From: Piscicola geometra | Lineage: Eukaryota > Annelida > Clitellata > Hirudinida > Piscicolidae | Assembly: GCA_943735955.1 (NCBI GenBank) | Contig: OX030969.1 | Location: 2,738,087-2,802,086, forward strand | Direction of reading: 5' to 3' | DNA length: 64,000 nucleotides | Part shown: positions 33,959-45,597 of the stretch, piece by piece | How positions within the stretch are numbered: position 1 is the first letter of the stretch | Layout: each line of letters starts with the position of its first letter | Program-made: the position numbers and the translations under genes | The notes under the pieces: model-generated | Databases searched by the model: none | What the model was told of the DNA's origin: nothing | What the model saw: only the letters and a program-made list of their open reading frames with translations

Positions 33959-34515
33959 GTTTCTGAAAGTTGTCTCGTTCAACTATAATAATTTAAAACT
34001 GATTTATAGAATAATAGTTAAAAATTTGAGAGATTACGTTTTGCTGTTTTTTTCTCACATCCGAAAGTGTATAATTTGTATTTTATTATTATTAATTAGA
34101 TGATGCACTACAGTTTAATTATAAGCAAGTAGTATGATTAATAATTGAGTGATTAGCCTGATGTGACCATCGATTTGTGGCATGGTCATAGTTGCCTAAG
34201 ATGAAACATGAATAGTTGCCAGAGAAGGAACGTAGAAAAAAATTGTAGACATTAATAAATATGTCTCTGAAAGTTGTCTTGTTCAACTATAATAATTAAA
34301 AAACTGATTTTTAAAAGAATAGATAAAAATTTTGGAGATAACGTTCTGCTGTTTTTTTCTCAACATCCGAAGAAATCTAATTTTTATTTTATTATTATTA
34401 ATTAGATTATGCACTACAGTTTCAATTTGTGCAATTAGTATGATTAATAGTTGAATGATTAGCCTGTTGTGACCATGGATTTTTGGCATGGTCATTGTTG
34501 CCTAAGATGAAACAT
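33959..34515. repeat. Tandem duplication of about 300 bases in unit 3 intron
   Basis: The block beginning TCTGAAAGTTGTCTCGTTCA and ending GTTGCCTAAGATGAAACATG occurs twice in a row (33960-34220 and 34263-34515). The equivalent intron of unit 4 (53882-54125) has one copy. Nothing coding is seen. Confidence 0.7.
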
Positions 34516-34610
34516 GAATAGTTGGAAGTTGGAATTTTTGAGTGTTTATGTTTGAGGTTAATGAAATCATGTGCAACCTTTTTCTACATTTTGAATTCGG
34601 TACCATATAT

Positions 34611-34680
34611 ACACTGTGGGCACAAAAAACATGCAATTGTGTATTTGTTATAGCTTTGGTAAATATTAAGCCATTCTTAA
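34611..34680 (+). repeat. Mariner left-end copy
   Basis: TGTGGGCACAAAAAACATGC and the following 40 bases match the left end of the mariner at 55996. Flanks on both sides are also homologous, so this belongs to the segment shared by units 3 and 4. The transposase part is missing here. Confidence 0.55.
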
Positions 34681-35449
34681 TTTGTTTCACTGTTCTATTC
34701 ATTGAAAAATGAGAAATAAGATTTCATATAGTTTATATTAATTTCTTCAATTTGCAGTATTTTATCTAGCGAAACTTAAACAAGTGTAAAATTAGTAAAA
34801 CCCGTTTTTAAAAACATAGAAAACAATTTTATACAAGTTTTTACTTTTTAATCAAAGTTTTTTTATTAAAAAGGGTTACTTTTTCATATTAAAATGGTTA
34901 CTTTTTTATATTAAAATTGTTATTTTTCGTATTAAAATTGTTACTTTTTCATATTATAATTGTTACTTTTTCATATTAAAATTGTTACTTTTCCGTATTA
35001 AAATTCTTATATACAGAAAAAATTATTAATTACGGAACTAATTTTGTATAAATTCTTATAAAACTTCAATAGTTCTATTAAATTTTTAATAAAAAAATTA
35101 TTATTTTATACTAATTTCAAATTAGCTGATACCACCTTGCGTAGGAATTTTTGGTTCAGAAGGAATTGTTTGAGTTGTTCTGCTCTGTGATCCTGTCAAA
35201 GGATATTTTGCCATTTTATAGTAATTAGAATATTTGTAATGCTCTGAAACTTTTCGTGCTGATATTTTGTGAAAGTTTTTCATTCATTACAAAATACATT
35301 CTTAAATTCAATTATATTCTTGAATAAAAATAGTTTTAGTTAAATACAAAATTAAGAATAAAACACGAAACAAATTCTTACATACGAAAAAAATATTAAA
35401 TGCGAAATAAATTATTGAATACAAAATAAATTATTGAATAAAAAATATA

Positions 35450-36075
35450 TTTCGACAAAATGAAAGATGCCCATTGATCTTATTCATATGGCAGCATGTA
35501 TGTTGCATCCCCAGTATAAAAGAATAATAAGAAAATGCCAAGACATTCATTAGAGAAATTTTGATTCTATTTTGTATAGTCAGATCAAACTGCAATTCGG
35601 TTGAGAAAAAAACTAATGCTGGTTATTTAGATCTATTATTATTACAAATTAAATTATTAAACAATTCATTAAATACAAAAGATTTAATTCTATTTTGTAC
35701 AGCCAGACCAAGCTGCAGTGCCGTTGAGATAAAAAACAAATGATGGTTATTTAGTTATTTATGTTTGTTTTTCTAACGTAAAAATTATAATACATTTGTT
35801 AAACAATTTTGAGAACAGGACGGGACGGGAAGCATAATTCTGATGGCATATTGGGAACGGGACGTGAACAAAATTCTGGAACGGGACGGGACCGGGAATG
35901 AAAAATCGTCCATGCCTGACCTCTAGTATACTAGCAAGTTCTATTCCTTTTAAACGGAATTTTTCAAAATGTGGTCGTTTAATTTCAGATCATCTAATTT
36001 GAAAGCTAAAACTCTTGAGGGTTTAACCCGTGTGAAAATCAATAAAGACTTGATTGAATTACTGAAAAACAATTA
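35450..36075 (+). mobile_element. Scrambled hAT fragments related to 23184-24726
   Basis: Bases 35455-35770 match the inner part of the hAT at 23.7-23.95 kb, with one stretch duplicated. Bases 35813-35925 are its right end (GGGACGGGA units, then GACCTCTA). After that end, 35950-36070 continues with the hATC coding segment (KRNFSKCGRL-like, TLEGLTRVKINKDLIELL). The order suggests one hAT right end inserted into another copy. It lies in the unit 3 stalk intron. Confidence 0.65.
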
Positions 36076-36094
36076 CTATAAAAATATATATATA

Positions 36095-38040
36095 AAAAAA
36101 TATAGATATAATTTTTTTAATAAAAATTTTTTTTTTAATACAAAATAAATGTTACAATATAAAATTTAAACATACAAAATAATTTTTAAAAAATGTGAAA
36201 CAAATTTTTATTGTTAAATACAAAACAAACTATTAAATACAAAAAAAAGAATTAAATTCAAATGAACAAATAAATAGAAAAAAATAATTTAAAACGATAT
36301 AAATAATTAAAAACGATATAAATAATAAAATACAAAATAAATAATAAAATACAAAATAAATAATAACTAATAAAATAAATAATAAATAGTAAAATACAAG
36401 ATAAATGAATAAATAATAAAATACAAGATAAATAAATAACTAATAAAGAAAATATTTACAAATAAAAAATAAATCTATAAATAGATACAAAATAAATATT
36501 CAATAAATTAAACAATTTTAATACTAAATAAATATTTTAATATTAAATAAATATTTTAATACTAAATAAATATTTTAATACTAAAGGAAAAGTTTAATAC
36601 TAAATAAATATTTTAATACTAAATAGAAATTTAAATAATAAATAAATATTTTAATACTAACTAAATATGTTAAATACTAAATAAATGTGTTAATACTAAA
36701 TAAATATGATTATACTAAATAAATATTAAATAAATTATGAAATGCAAATAAATATTTGAATAATAAAATACAAGATAAATAAATAAATATTAAATAAATT
36801 ATGAAATGCAAATAAATATTTAAATAATAAAATACAAGATAAATAAATAAATATTAAATAAATTATGAAATGCAAATAAATATTTAAATAATAAAATACA
36901 AGATAAATAAATAAATAATAAATAAAATATTTACAAATATAAAATAAATCTATAAACAGATACCAAAAAAATATTTCAATAAATTAAAAAATTTTAATAC
37001 TAAATAAAAATTTTAATATTAAATAAATATTTTAATACTAAATAACTATTTTAATACTAAATAAAAATTTTAATATTAACTAAAAATTTTAATACTAAAT
37101 AAAAAATTTAATACTAAATAAAAATTTTAATACTAAATAAATATTTTTAATACTAACTAAATATGTTAAATACTACATAAATGTGTTAATACTAAATAAA
37201 TATGGTAATACTAAATAAATATTAAATAAATTATGAAATGCAAATAAATATTTAAATATTAAAGGAATATAAAATGCAAATGAACATTTCAATATTAAAT
37301 AAATATTTAAATATTGAATTGATTATAAAATGCAAGTAAATATTTAATTATTAAATGAATATTTAAATATTAAATAAATTATAAAACGGAAATAAATATT
37401 TAAGTATTAAATGAATATTTAAATATTAAATAAATTATAAAATGCAAATATATATTTAAATATTAAATGGATATTTAAACATTAAATAAATATTTTGTGA
37501 TAATATAGTAAATATATAATAATTATAAGTAATTAAATACATGATAATAAATAAATACAAAATACCTTACATAATAAAAATACAATACACAATGCAAAAC
37601 ACAATACACAATACAAAATACATTACACATTACAAAATACAAAACAAAATACAAAATACATTTCACAATACAAAATATATTTTCAAATACAAAATCATTT
37701 TTGAAATACAAAATTATTTTTGAAATACAAAATCATTTTTGAAATACAAAATAAATTATTAAATAAAAAATAAGTTATTAGATACAAAATAAATTATTAA
37801 AAAAAAATAAATTATTTTAAAAAAATAAATTATTTTAAAAAAATAAATTATTTTAAAAAAATAAATTATTAAAGAAAAAATAAATTATTAAAGAAAAAAT
37901 AAATTATTAAAGAAAAAATAAATTATTTAAAAAAAATAATAATTAAAGAAAAAATAAATTATTAAAGAAAAAATAAATTATTAAAAAAAAAATAAATTAT
38001 TAAAGAAAAATAAAGTAAAAACCTATAAACTAAACAACTT
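36095..38040. repeat. AT-rich minisatellite field
   Basis: Successive tandem families with cores AATACTAAATAAATATTTT, AATGCAAATAAATATTTAAA, AATACACAATACAAAATAC and AAATAAATTATTAAAGAAAA. There is no gene. It fills the intron between the two stalk exons of unit 3. Confidence 0.85.
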
Positions 38041-38355
38041 GCAAACTTAAAAACCTATAAATTTGAATATAATAGGGCGGCGTGACTGACTTTTCACAGA
38101 ATCTTGAGAAGAAGTTCTTGGCGCAGATGAAACTTGCTTAGTTGTGCTTCTTTTTATTCCTGCTAAATGGTTTTTCACTATGCTATGACATATGACTATA
38201 GCATTGCTATGTATTACTATCATAGAGTATTTAGGGCGTTATGAAACAATTTCGTGGTGATTATTTCATCGATAGTTATGAATTACAGTAACAAATCCGT
38301 GTTTTTAAACATAACAACATTTTGTTTTTTTAAATAATTAGACACAGTTTTGCAC

Positions 38356-39029
38356 GGTATGCAGAGACTTCATTCTAGGGAACTCATCCTAGGAGAACTC
38401 ATCCTATGGAGACTTCATCTTGTAAACATTTAATTGTGAAATTGTTATATTAATTAATAACATTTTAATAAATTTATTAATATAGCTACTTAAGTTATTT
38501 TGTTAAATTTATAATTTATTTGTTTATTCATTATTTATTAAAGTTTTCATTTAAGTTTTCAAATTAATTTACTTATTGAATTTAATCAGCCCTCCAATCT
38601 ATTTTTAACTTTCTTAAATAAAAATAACTACTGTATAGTCTAGACAGTCTATACAGAGTATACGGTCTATATAGACTAAACAGTGTATAGACAAAAGATA
38701 AATGCTGAACAAAGAGAATATAAAAGACAATGAAATAATAATTTTTATTTATTGGAATGCTATTTTAATTCAAAGAGAAAATTATCTTGAAAACTGAAAT
38801 AATAATTTTAAAAAATTAAAATAATATAAATTTTTTTCATATATTTAAAGATATACTTTAAGTAGCTATATAAATAAATTTATTAAACATTTTATTGATT
38901 GATATTAAAATTTTCTTAGTTAAATGTCCACAAGATAAAGGATTCACAGGATGAGATCTCCACAAGATGAGTTCTCATAGGATGAGGTCTCCTAGGATCA
39001 GGTCTCCAAGGATGAGATCTCCGCATACC
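38356..39029. mobile_element. Foldback (long TIR) element
   Basis: The two ends are inverted copies of each other over about 85 bases, beginning GGTATGC. They are made of degenerate units GGAGATCTCATCCTA. The inner parts also pair (CTACTTAAGTTA against GTAGCTATA), and the centre holds TAGTCTAGACAGTCTATAC. There is no coding capacity. It sits in the unit 3 intron between lectin exon 3 and the first stalk exon. The border beside 39030 is homologous to unit 2 flank at 25870, which lacks the element. Confidence 0.7.
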
Positions 39030-39650
39030 ATAATACACTTTGTGTATGTATAACTGGAAAACTTACTTAGGTAGTTAGCTCCGTTCACAAATGATTCCGA
39101 CATGAAAATAGTGAAAATCAAAATTCAAAGAAATTAAGTCTTAAAAAAAGATGTTTGGAAGACTAGTGTTGTGTCGTGTGGTTTGTATCCAACTGACGAA
39201 ATAAAAAAATGACAAATATAAATGCAACTACAATTACTTTTAGTGAGTTCACCTCTTGACAAAAAAAATTTCAAATCAAAAAGTAATGTTCAGGGAAGGG
39301 CTAACCCGAAGTTGCTTGAGTTTGAGTGGTCTGGGAAAAGTCACCCTTGGCGTACACTTCGAAGGTGCACAAGGTTACAAGGTCACAACAGCCACACCGA
39401 ACGCCTGCGTAGCGGCTTTGATTTTTATCGAAGCACTGAAAAATCTTTTCTTTTGAAGTTTTCGGGTTATTGTTGCGCATTGTACACTCACTCCAACTGG
39501 AAAGTAAACGCGAAGAGGCGCTAAGATCGTTGCCTACACTGACTTTCAAACTTTTGTGAATATCGCAAGAGTCTGTGTCTATAGGTTTTTTTTATTTAGT
39601 TGAAGGGGTAATTGATCTAGGCATGCGTGGAGAGCATTTATTGATTTGAA

Positions 39651-39824
39651 GGCAGTTCACCCGTAACACCCTTAAATCTCACTCTAACATAAGCATCATC
39701 TTAAACCTAATTCTGACCGATTCATGCTTGCGCTTGTTCGCTCGATCGGGTGAAATAGTTGAGCGGCAAGTGTTTCACCGAATAGAAAGTAAGAAATGGC
39801 AAACTTTTGGCAGGGTGAACTGCC
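39651..39824. repeat. Intron 2 inverted-repeat block, copy in unit 3
   Basis: Bounded by GGCAGTTCACCC and AGGGTGAACTGCC with inner CGGGTGAAA and TTTCACCG. Well conserved although exon 2 beside it is damaged. Confidence 0.7.
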
Positions 39825-40277
39825 TGCTTACCATATTTTTTGACTGATTGAAAATAAATAAAAATGTATACCTTCATCGTAACTGTATTTGGTAAATTGG
39901 CCTCATTATTTTCTTCATTTAGATAAACTTTCTTGTTCAGTGCCAGGTTGGTTTTTTGTTTGCATTTTGTTGCTGTGGAGTTGTTAAATGGAATTGATAG
40001 ATGAAATAGTTTGGAAAGAGTATTGGGTGGTTTGTTTGGATGGCTTTGTAGTGGCTCTTGTGGAAAGTGGGCTGTTTGGTGGCGTGAAACGAATTAAACC
40101 TTTTTTACAGGCATCACTTTTTAATATTTTAACCCAGTCTCCCTCCCACCTGCCACTCTGTTTCCGAGGACCAGACAGACTACAGCGATGATAAAGATTT
40201 CACGTGTTCTGGCCATTTCTCAGTTTATTGTTTATGAATTAATATAAAACTCGAAAATTTTCTTGATTTTTGTTTTG

Positions 40278-40351
40278 AAAAAAATAGTTGTTGATGTATA
40301 GGTGTTGGAATCGAGACGTAGAAGCAAAAGTAAAAACATATATTCTTCCTT
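40278..40351 (-). promoter_or_regulatory. Conserved 5' block upstream of unit 3 ATG
   Basis: CTTCTACGTCTCGATTCCAA then ACCTATACATCAACAA on the minus strand. It is slightly more diverged than the other three copies, and about 65 bases 5' of the ATG. Confidence 0.4.
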
Positions 40352-40552
40352 AAAGAAAGTTTATAAAATTTGATTGGATTAACAGGGATAATAACAGGGA
40401 TAATTTCATATCTTTATAATAATTATATATATATATATATATATTTGAAGTTATTTAATGACTAATACTAACAATAAATAAAGATAATGAAACTGTAAAA
40501 AGTAACATAAATTCTTAAAAAGCGTAATTATTGCTATTAGGCTAGAGTTATA

Positions 40553-41540
40553 AGTGGCAAAAAATCGAAAAAATGTAAATTCGTTTCGTCAACTTGGTTC
40601 ACTAGGTTATTTAATTAATATTTAATATTGGAAGTTGGTACTTTTGATGAACCCCCCCCCCCCCACACCCAAAAAACTAAATAGGAGATTTAGGCTTCAA
40701 GTCTCTGCGTTTTCAAGTAAATATAAATAATTATCATTTTGCCTATCTAAAACCGTCTTGAGAAAAAGCTGCATAATAAAAAATTAACTTTTAGACTTAC
40801 TCCAAGGGCTCAACTGCTGCTTCTGCCACCAAGTGCACATCCAAGCAAGAAAACATCACAAGAACAACTTGAAATAGGGAGGTTCCATAACTCTCTTACT
40901 AGACAGGCTAGGCGATTGTTTATATGTGGGTTTTGGCTTGAAAACTCAATGAGGTCATTAAAGTGGTGAATAAGAATTGTTGTTGCTTTGATAAAAACTT
41001 GAATTTGTTGTTTTCTTAAAAAAACAGCCCACTGGATACCATTATTACCTAAGGTAGAAAAGAAACTCATTGAATCGGTTCCATGATTTTGCTGAGCTGA
41101 GGAGCAACCAGCTGAAGACACATGTCAAGTGCATGTGCAACTACACTCTTATTTTTTCTATAAACGTTTATTTTCACCATAAAACTTTTTAAAACCTGAT
41201 ATCTCTTTAAATCCGTTTCAACCAATTGCAGAACTTTATTCATGGCACTGCTTAAACCCAGTGTGGTGTGAGCGGCACAAATATTTTTTTCTAATATTTA
41301 TAAAATTATATTAATTAAAGTATTATATTAATTAACCTTATTATCTTAAAATGAGATTAAATTTAATTATTTAATGATTTCTTTTTACTGAGGCTTAAGT
41401 CTAAATCTTCGATTTAGTTTTTATGGGGTTTCATCAAAATTACCAACTTCCAATATTAAGTATTCATGAAATAACCTAGTGAACCACATTCCAAGTGAAC
41501 ATATACAAATTTCCATTTTTTCGATTTTTTGCTTTCCAAT
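40553..41540. mobile_element. Element with about 100-base terminal inverted repeats
   Basis: The left end (40555-40655: GGCAAAAAATCGAAAAAATG, GGTTCACTAGGTTATTT, AATATTGGAAGTTGGTA) is repeated in inverse at 41428-41537. The interior has a C run near 40652 and minus-strand broken frames of about 100 codons that I cannot assign with confidence. It may be a decayed DNA transposon. Confidence 0.6.
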
Positions 41541-41637
41541 GTCCCCCTACTCAAGACCAAAACGCATTGTGAAAGCTGATTGGCGGCATTAAAAAATGAA
41601 ACGCTAACGATTGCATAGCGGTTCACTCACCAAACGG

Positions 41638-41644
41638 TATAAAA
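41638..41644 (+). promoter_or_regulatory. TATA box of the small PAN-like gene
   Basis: TATAAAA lies 67 bases before the ATG at 41711, in a block that is conserved in the duplicate at 31.95 kb (where it is TACAAAA). Confidence 0.5.
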
Positions 41645-41860
41645 GCATCAAGGTTTCTAATGGGGGTCGTCAGTTTTTTTTCTTCTTCAGAAAGTCATTT
41701 CAACGTTACAATGAAGTGTCTGCATGCTTTGGTTCTCCTCGTCTGTGTGGTGCAGTTGGAGGCTGCTATTAACCGTTAGTTCCATAACTATTGCTCATTG
41801 CTTTTTACTACAAACTCTTGTATCGTCCCGCTTCGATCAGTCTGAGATGAAGTACTACCA

Positions 41861-41997
41861 GAGGCAGCGATCTTGGGGGGCTCCTACTCAGCGTATACGA
41901 TGAACTTGAGGGGGTCCTGGGGTCCGAACCATTGAAGTGGACCTCTTCACTGCCGAAAAGTGGTCCGGACCCAAGATTGCCCCAGGATCGCCGCTCA
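41861..41997. repeat. GC-rich dispersed repeat, copy 2
   Basis: GGCAGCGATCTTGGGGGG at the left, CCAAGATTGCCCCAGGATCG at the right in partly inverse relation, and CCATTGAAGTGGA in the middle. Homologous to 2396-2545. It sits in the intron of the small PAN-like pseudogene. Confidence 0.6.
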
Positions 41998-42046
41998 TGA
42001 GTATTACATACCCTGAATGACAGTCATTTGCTCTTTTGCTTCTTTA

Positions 42047-42120
42047 GAAAGTCATTTCAACGTAACAATAAGGTGTCTGCCCTTTTGGTTTTTCTCGCCT
42101 GTGTGCTGCACTAGAGTCTT
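42047..42120 (+). pseudogene. Decayed extra copy of signal-peptide exon
   Basis: GAAAGTCATTTCAACGTAAC followed by ATAAGGTGTCTGCCC copies the start of the exon at 41711, but ATG has become ATA and the signal sequence ends in an early TAG. It is a dead third copy. Confidence 0.6.
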
Positions 42121-42669
42121 CAATCGTAACCATCCGTAGTCTTAAACATTTATTCTCATAAATGATTATTTCTACTTTTGGTCTACGAACGTCTCTGATT
42201 TTTATTCAAATAATCAATTGTTACATTTCAAACTATTCTTAACTTGACAAAAATTTAAAATCGTAATTTGTAAAAACAAAAATTTCTCAAAATCAGCTTT
42301 TAGGTCGAGGTCTGAAATCGCCTCGATGGTGGTGAGGAGATGAACACCTTTAAATGTTTCGATGATTGCGAGGGGAGGGGCTGTGAGGGCTGCTGGGCGA
42401 TTACCACGATTGATGAAACCACCGAACATGGAAGATGCTTCCTACACACAAAGAGAAATAAAGTGAAAGCAAAGAACAATGGAGTGATGTATAAAATGAG
42501 AAGATGTAACTTTGAATTAGAAGTGCACGTGGGTCTGACACATTATATAATCTCTTGACACATTATGCTGTTATGCATATTGATCTCTCTCAATCTATCG
42601 AATAAACTTGCAAGAATACTCTTTTATTTTATTTAAATATTCATACTGAGTTATAGCCGAAAATGGTAA

Positions 42670-42735
42670 TATTAAATTATTATAGTTATGAGCATTTTTA
42701 TAGTGGCGTATAACCCGAACGGGCTTCTAGGTAAA
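42670..42735 (-). repeat. Retroposon 3' hairpin tail, copy 3
   Basis: On the minus strand: AAGCCCGTTCGGGTTATACG then CCACTATAAAAATGCTC, the same tail as at 20985 (SINE) and 30261 (LINE). No tRNA-like head is seen, so this is a 5'-truncated SINE or LINE tail. Confidence 0.65.
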
Positions 42736-43344
42736 TACTGTACATTTTTCATTTTCTCTAGAGCATCGAAACTAGAACAATTTACTGTTATTCAAAATAA
42801 AAATCGTTCTACCTTGAGCAGCACGTTTACCTACAAAATAAAAAAATTAACTGAAATCCTTAAAGAACACGCTATATGTATAACCTGTTTGATAAACAGT
42901 TACCCCAAAGAGAGAAAAAATATAGTGAAAGCATTAGTGAAAATGAAAAACCTACATTGAAAAAAGAAATCAAAAGACATGAATCTTTGAAAAAATTATC
43001 TAAAATAAAAACAAATTAAACATTTTTTTTGAATTAATTTGGAAAAAAAGTGTTTTAAAGGCCTAAATTTAAATGTTTGAAATAATTTATTTAACTGAAC
43101 AATCTCTAACATAGTTCGAACGTCTAAGAGAACTGTTACTTCTTGTAATAATTATTTTACACTTAAATGTTTTTTCAAAAACTATTTAAAAAAAACACTT
43201 TTATTATATTTAGAATTGAATGAAAAAATATGAAATAACATTGAAAACCTAATACCCTTAGTAGGGTATGACAAAATTTATACTCAGTAACCTTAGGTTC
43301 TAATCGATGAAGAATAAATAGACAGTGTGAAGTTTCGTGAATTA

Positions 43345-43650
43345 AAAACTTATATACAATTACAAACTTATAAAAAAATATTTTTATTTACAAATAAAAA
43401 CTTATATACAAATATTTTTATATACAAATACAAACTTATATACAAATATTTTTATATGAAAATACAAACTTATATACAAATATTTTTATTAACAAATACA
43501 AACTTATATACAAATATTTTTATATACAAATACAAACTAATACACAAATATTTTTATATACAAATACAAACTTATATACAACTATTTTTATATACAAATA
43601 CAAACCTATATACAAATATTTTTATATACGAATACAAACTTACATAAACT
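43345..43650 (+). repeat. 34-base AT minisatellite
   Basis: About eight to nine copies with core ACAAACTTATATACAAATAT then TTTTATATACAAAT. It is related in core (TATACAAATATTTT) to the large satellite at 47-51 kb. The long frame across it is an artefact. Confidence 0.85.
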
Positions 43651-44700
43651 CGTGAGGATATTTTTTGTGAATGATAAGGATTTCAACTTTGTTGAAAGCT
43701 ATTTTTCGCAATTTACTTCGAAGTTGTTTTTTTTGAGGTTCTTTCTTTAAAATTGAGTCAGAAGCTTTTATAATTATAACTATAACTAGTTATTTAAAAA
43801 AAACATCATTATGTTTTAGGAGTTGTGCCCTTCTGTGGTGGCACAAATCCAGATTTTTGAAAAACAAATTTAATCGTTAAATCCGGTTTGGGAACGTCTA
43901 AATCTAAAACTTCTAAAAGTTAAATCTAAAGCCAATAGTTTTTAAATGTTGAACTTTTTTACGTCAAATCAAATCTTAATAAAAATTATTTTTAAAATCT
44001 GTTTTAATCACTTTTGAAATATCGGTTAAATTTCATTGAAGTAAAATCTTTTCGAAATATTTCCTTAAATCATCTCAAATAAAACCCTCAGAGTTTCTGC
44101 TACTCCATGCAGGTTCACATTACTTTGACCTAAAGTCTCAGAAGCAGAAGTTGATGTAGTTTAGTTGCTGATTTTTAACACATTTGTATGAAGTAATTTA
44201 ACGAGAATTCTTCAAGCATTGTTTATCGAACATGAAAGCAAATCTCAGACAAATAATTAAACAAAATGTATTTACTGTTAAAACTAAATTACGATAAAAC
44301 ATTCAAAAAATTAATTAATTAAAACACTTTTTCAAAAATGTTTCGAATGAAAAACGAATTTTCAAATACACAAAACAATAAAGAATGAAAGTTCAAATCC
44401 ATTAGTTCAAGAGATAAGGCTCCTATTTGTTTGAATAACATCGTTATATGTGAGTTAATGAGTTTTTTTGAAGTTACGTAAACAAAAATTTTTAAACATT
44501 AAATATGATTACTTAAATCATAAAAATAATAACTCTCAGCAAATTAATTAAAAATTTAAAGTTAATTCTCAAAATCTTATCGAATCGAATAAATTTGTCA
44601 ATTTATAAATCTGATCTCTATAAATCAAAATTTTGCCAAAAATCTTTTTCAAATTTTATCATATCGAATCGTCAAATCAAATTCTCATGATATTTAAAAT
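43651..44700. other. AT-rich stretch, no gene recognised
   Basis: No exon, RNA gene or repeat boundary could be supported. Confidence 0.4.
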
Positions 44701-45437
44701 TCAAGGTATATTTAATACACGCTCTATAAGAAAGTAACATTCCCACATCGAAAACATGTTCGAATTGTAGCTTTGTTTCACCACCTGTTCTTTTGCGTGC
44801 AAAAAGCATGTAGCATTGGGGGTGTAAGCGTCAAACATTGTAACGGCCCAGCAGCCAGAACAGTATCTCCTTTTGCATTCTCCCAGGCAATCAGTCGCAT
44901 TCAAAGCCTCGCCTCCCTCTGCGGCCATGTCAGCATGGATTGTAACTGTTTTTGAGAAATTTGATTAGGAAAACGCAGATTATTCGGGAATTATTTTTTA
45001 TACCGTAAACACTCATTGACGCTCAACTTTTTTTTATTTTTACAACTTTGATTTTATTTTCAAAATAGGATTTTATTTAAAACTGCTCGTCCATTTTTGT
45101 GTGAACAATGTCCTTCTTTAATACATTTCAAATGACATCTTAAGGAAGTAATCCTTTTAAAAATTAATTTTTCTAAAATTATAGATTAAAAAAATATATT
45201 TTTGCAATTTATTATCTAAAACTCAAAATAGATAATCTCGAAACAAACTTCTATGTCGAAGATTTAGGGCATAAAAAGGTATTTTGAATTCAACGGGTGT
45301 TTACGGTATTTGGTAATCATTCTCAAACTGAATAAAGAGTGATTATGTCAAGAGAGTAAAGAACAACAATAGTAGTGAAGAGGTGGTTCCGACTGCACCA
45401 GAAACACGAGGAGAACCAAGGAGAGCAGATACTTCAT
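44701..45437 (-). CDS. Small secreted Cys-rich (PAN-like) protein
   Basis: Two exons: 45437-45368 (signal peptide MKYLLSLVLLVFLVQSE) and 44945-44701; about 104 residues. Exon 2 reads DCLGECKRRYCSGCWAVTMF, then NATCFLHAKEQ and MWECYFL, with six or seven Cys. The spacing C-x3-C-x4-C-x2-C resembles the core of PAN/apple-type modules, but the protein is far shorter than a full PAN domain. The exon 2 acceptor (TTTCTCAAAAACAG) is good; the exon 1 donor (T|GTTGTTC) is weak and chosen because it keeps phase. A TATATAAA lies about 60 bases before the ATG. The exon 1 homologue at 41711 supports the pairing. Function unknown; secretion is inferred. Confidence 0.55.
44946..45367. other. Intron of the small PAN-like gene
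   Basis: AT-rich. It contains ACCGTAAACACTC near 45003 and its partial inverse GGGTGTTTACGGTA at 45295-45308, a possible 300-base inverted-repeat (MITE-like) insertion. Confidence 0.4.
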
Positions 45438-45597
45438 TGTTACGATGCTTCGAAGCTAGAGAGAAATACCGACGGTTCTCGTTCGAAAGTACAGGTTTAT
45501 ATACTATTTTGTGATTATATTTCGTCATTCAATCATTAGCATTTCATTCAAATTTGAATACGTTCTTCTTTTCAACTAAATTTATTTCGAGAATGGC

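Larger units (their letters stand above)
32468..40216 (-). pseudogene. Unit 3: lectin-domain receptor with damaged exon 2
   Basis: Exons: 40216-40150 (signal peptide), 39972-39872, 39578-39345 (lectin second half, FQCFDKNQSRYAG and CGCCDLVTLCTFEVYAK), two stalk exons 38159-38091 and 35192-35136, 33683-33608 (PFSYMKWFIITFLLSTIFF) and 33473-32468 (tail). Exon 2 is 101 bases instead of 207-225. The segment from LAVDN to the VIDSIVTK region is lost and the frame is broken, so the full set of exons does not translate. All other exons are open and keep phase 1, and skipping exon 2 would restore frame (503 codons including stop) but remove half of the lectin domain. The tail keeps LAYPGVKIND and DYEWNDDD. 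It could be a recent pseudogene, or an isoform-only gene. Confidence 0.7.
41711..42558 (+). pseudogene. Small secreted Cys-rich (PAN-like) gene, frameshifted
   Basis: Exon 1 (41711-41774) encodes the signal peptide MKCLHALVLLVCVVQLEAA and has the donor GTTAGT. Exon 2 (about 42295-42558) encodes CFDDCEGRGCEGCWAITTID, then GRCFLHTKRNK and MRRCNFEL. Its Cys spacing (C-x3-C-x4-C-x2-CWA-x-T, then CFLH) matches the minus-strand gene at 44701. Joined at the acceptor homologous to that gene (TTTCTCAAAATCAG), the reading frame hits TGA just before the Cys block, so a one-base shift is required near 42325. It is probably a pseudogene. Confidence 0.55.

Noticed and set aside
42688..42960. 90-codon plus-strand frame
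   Set aside because: Begins within an antisense retroposon tail, has no homology I recognise and no splice partners.
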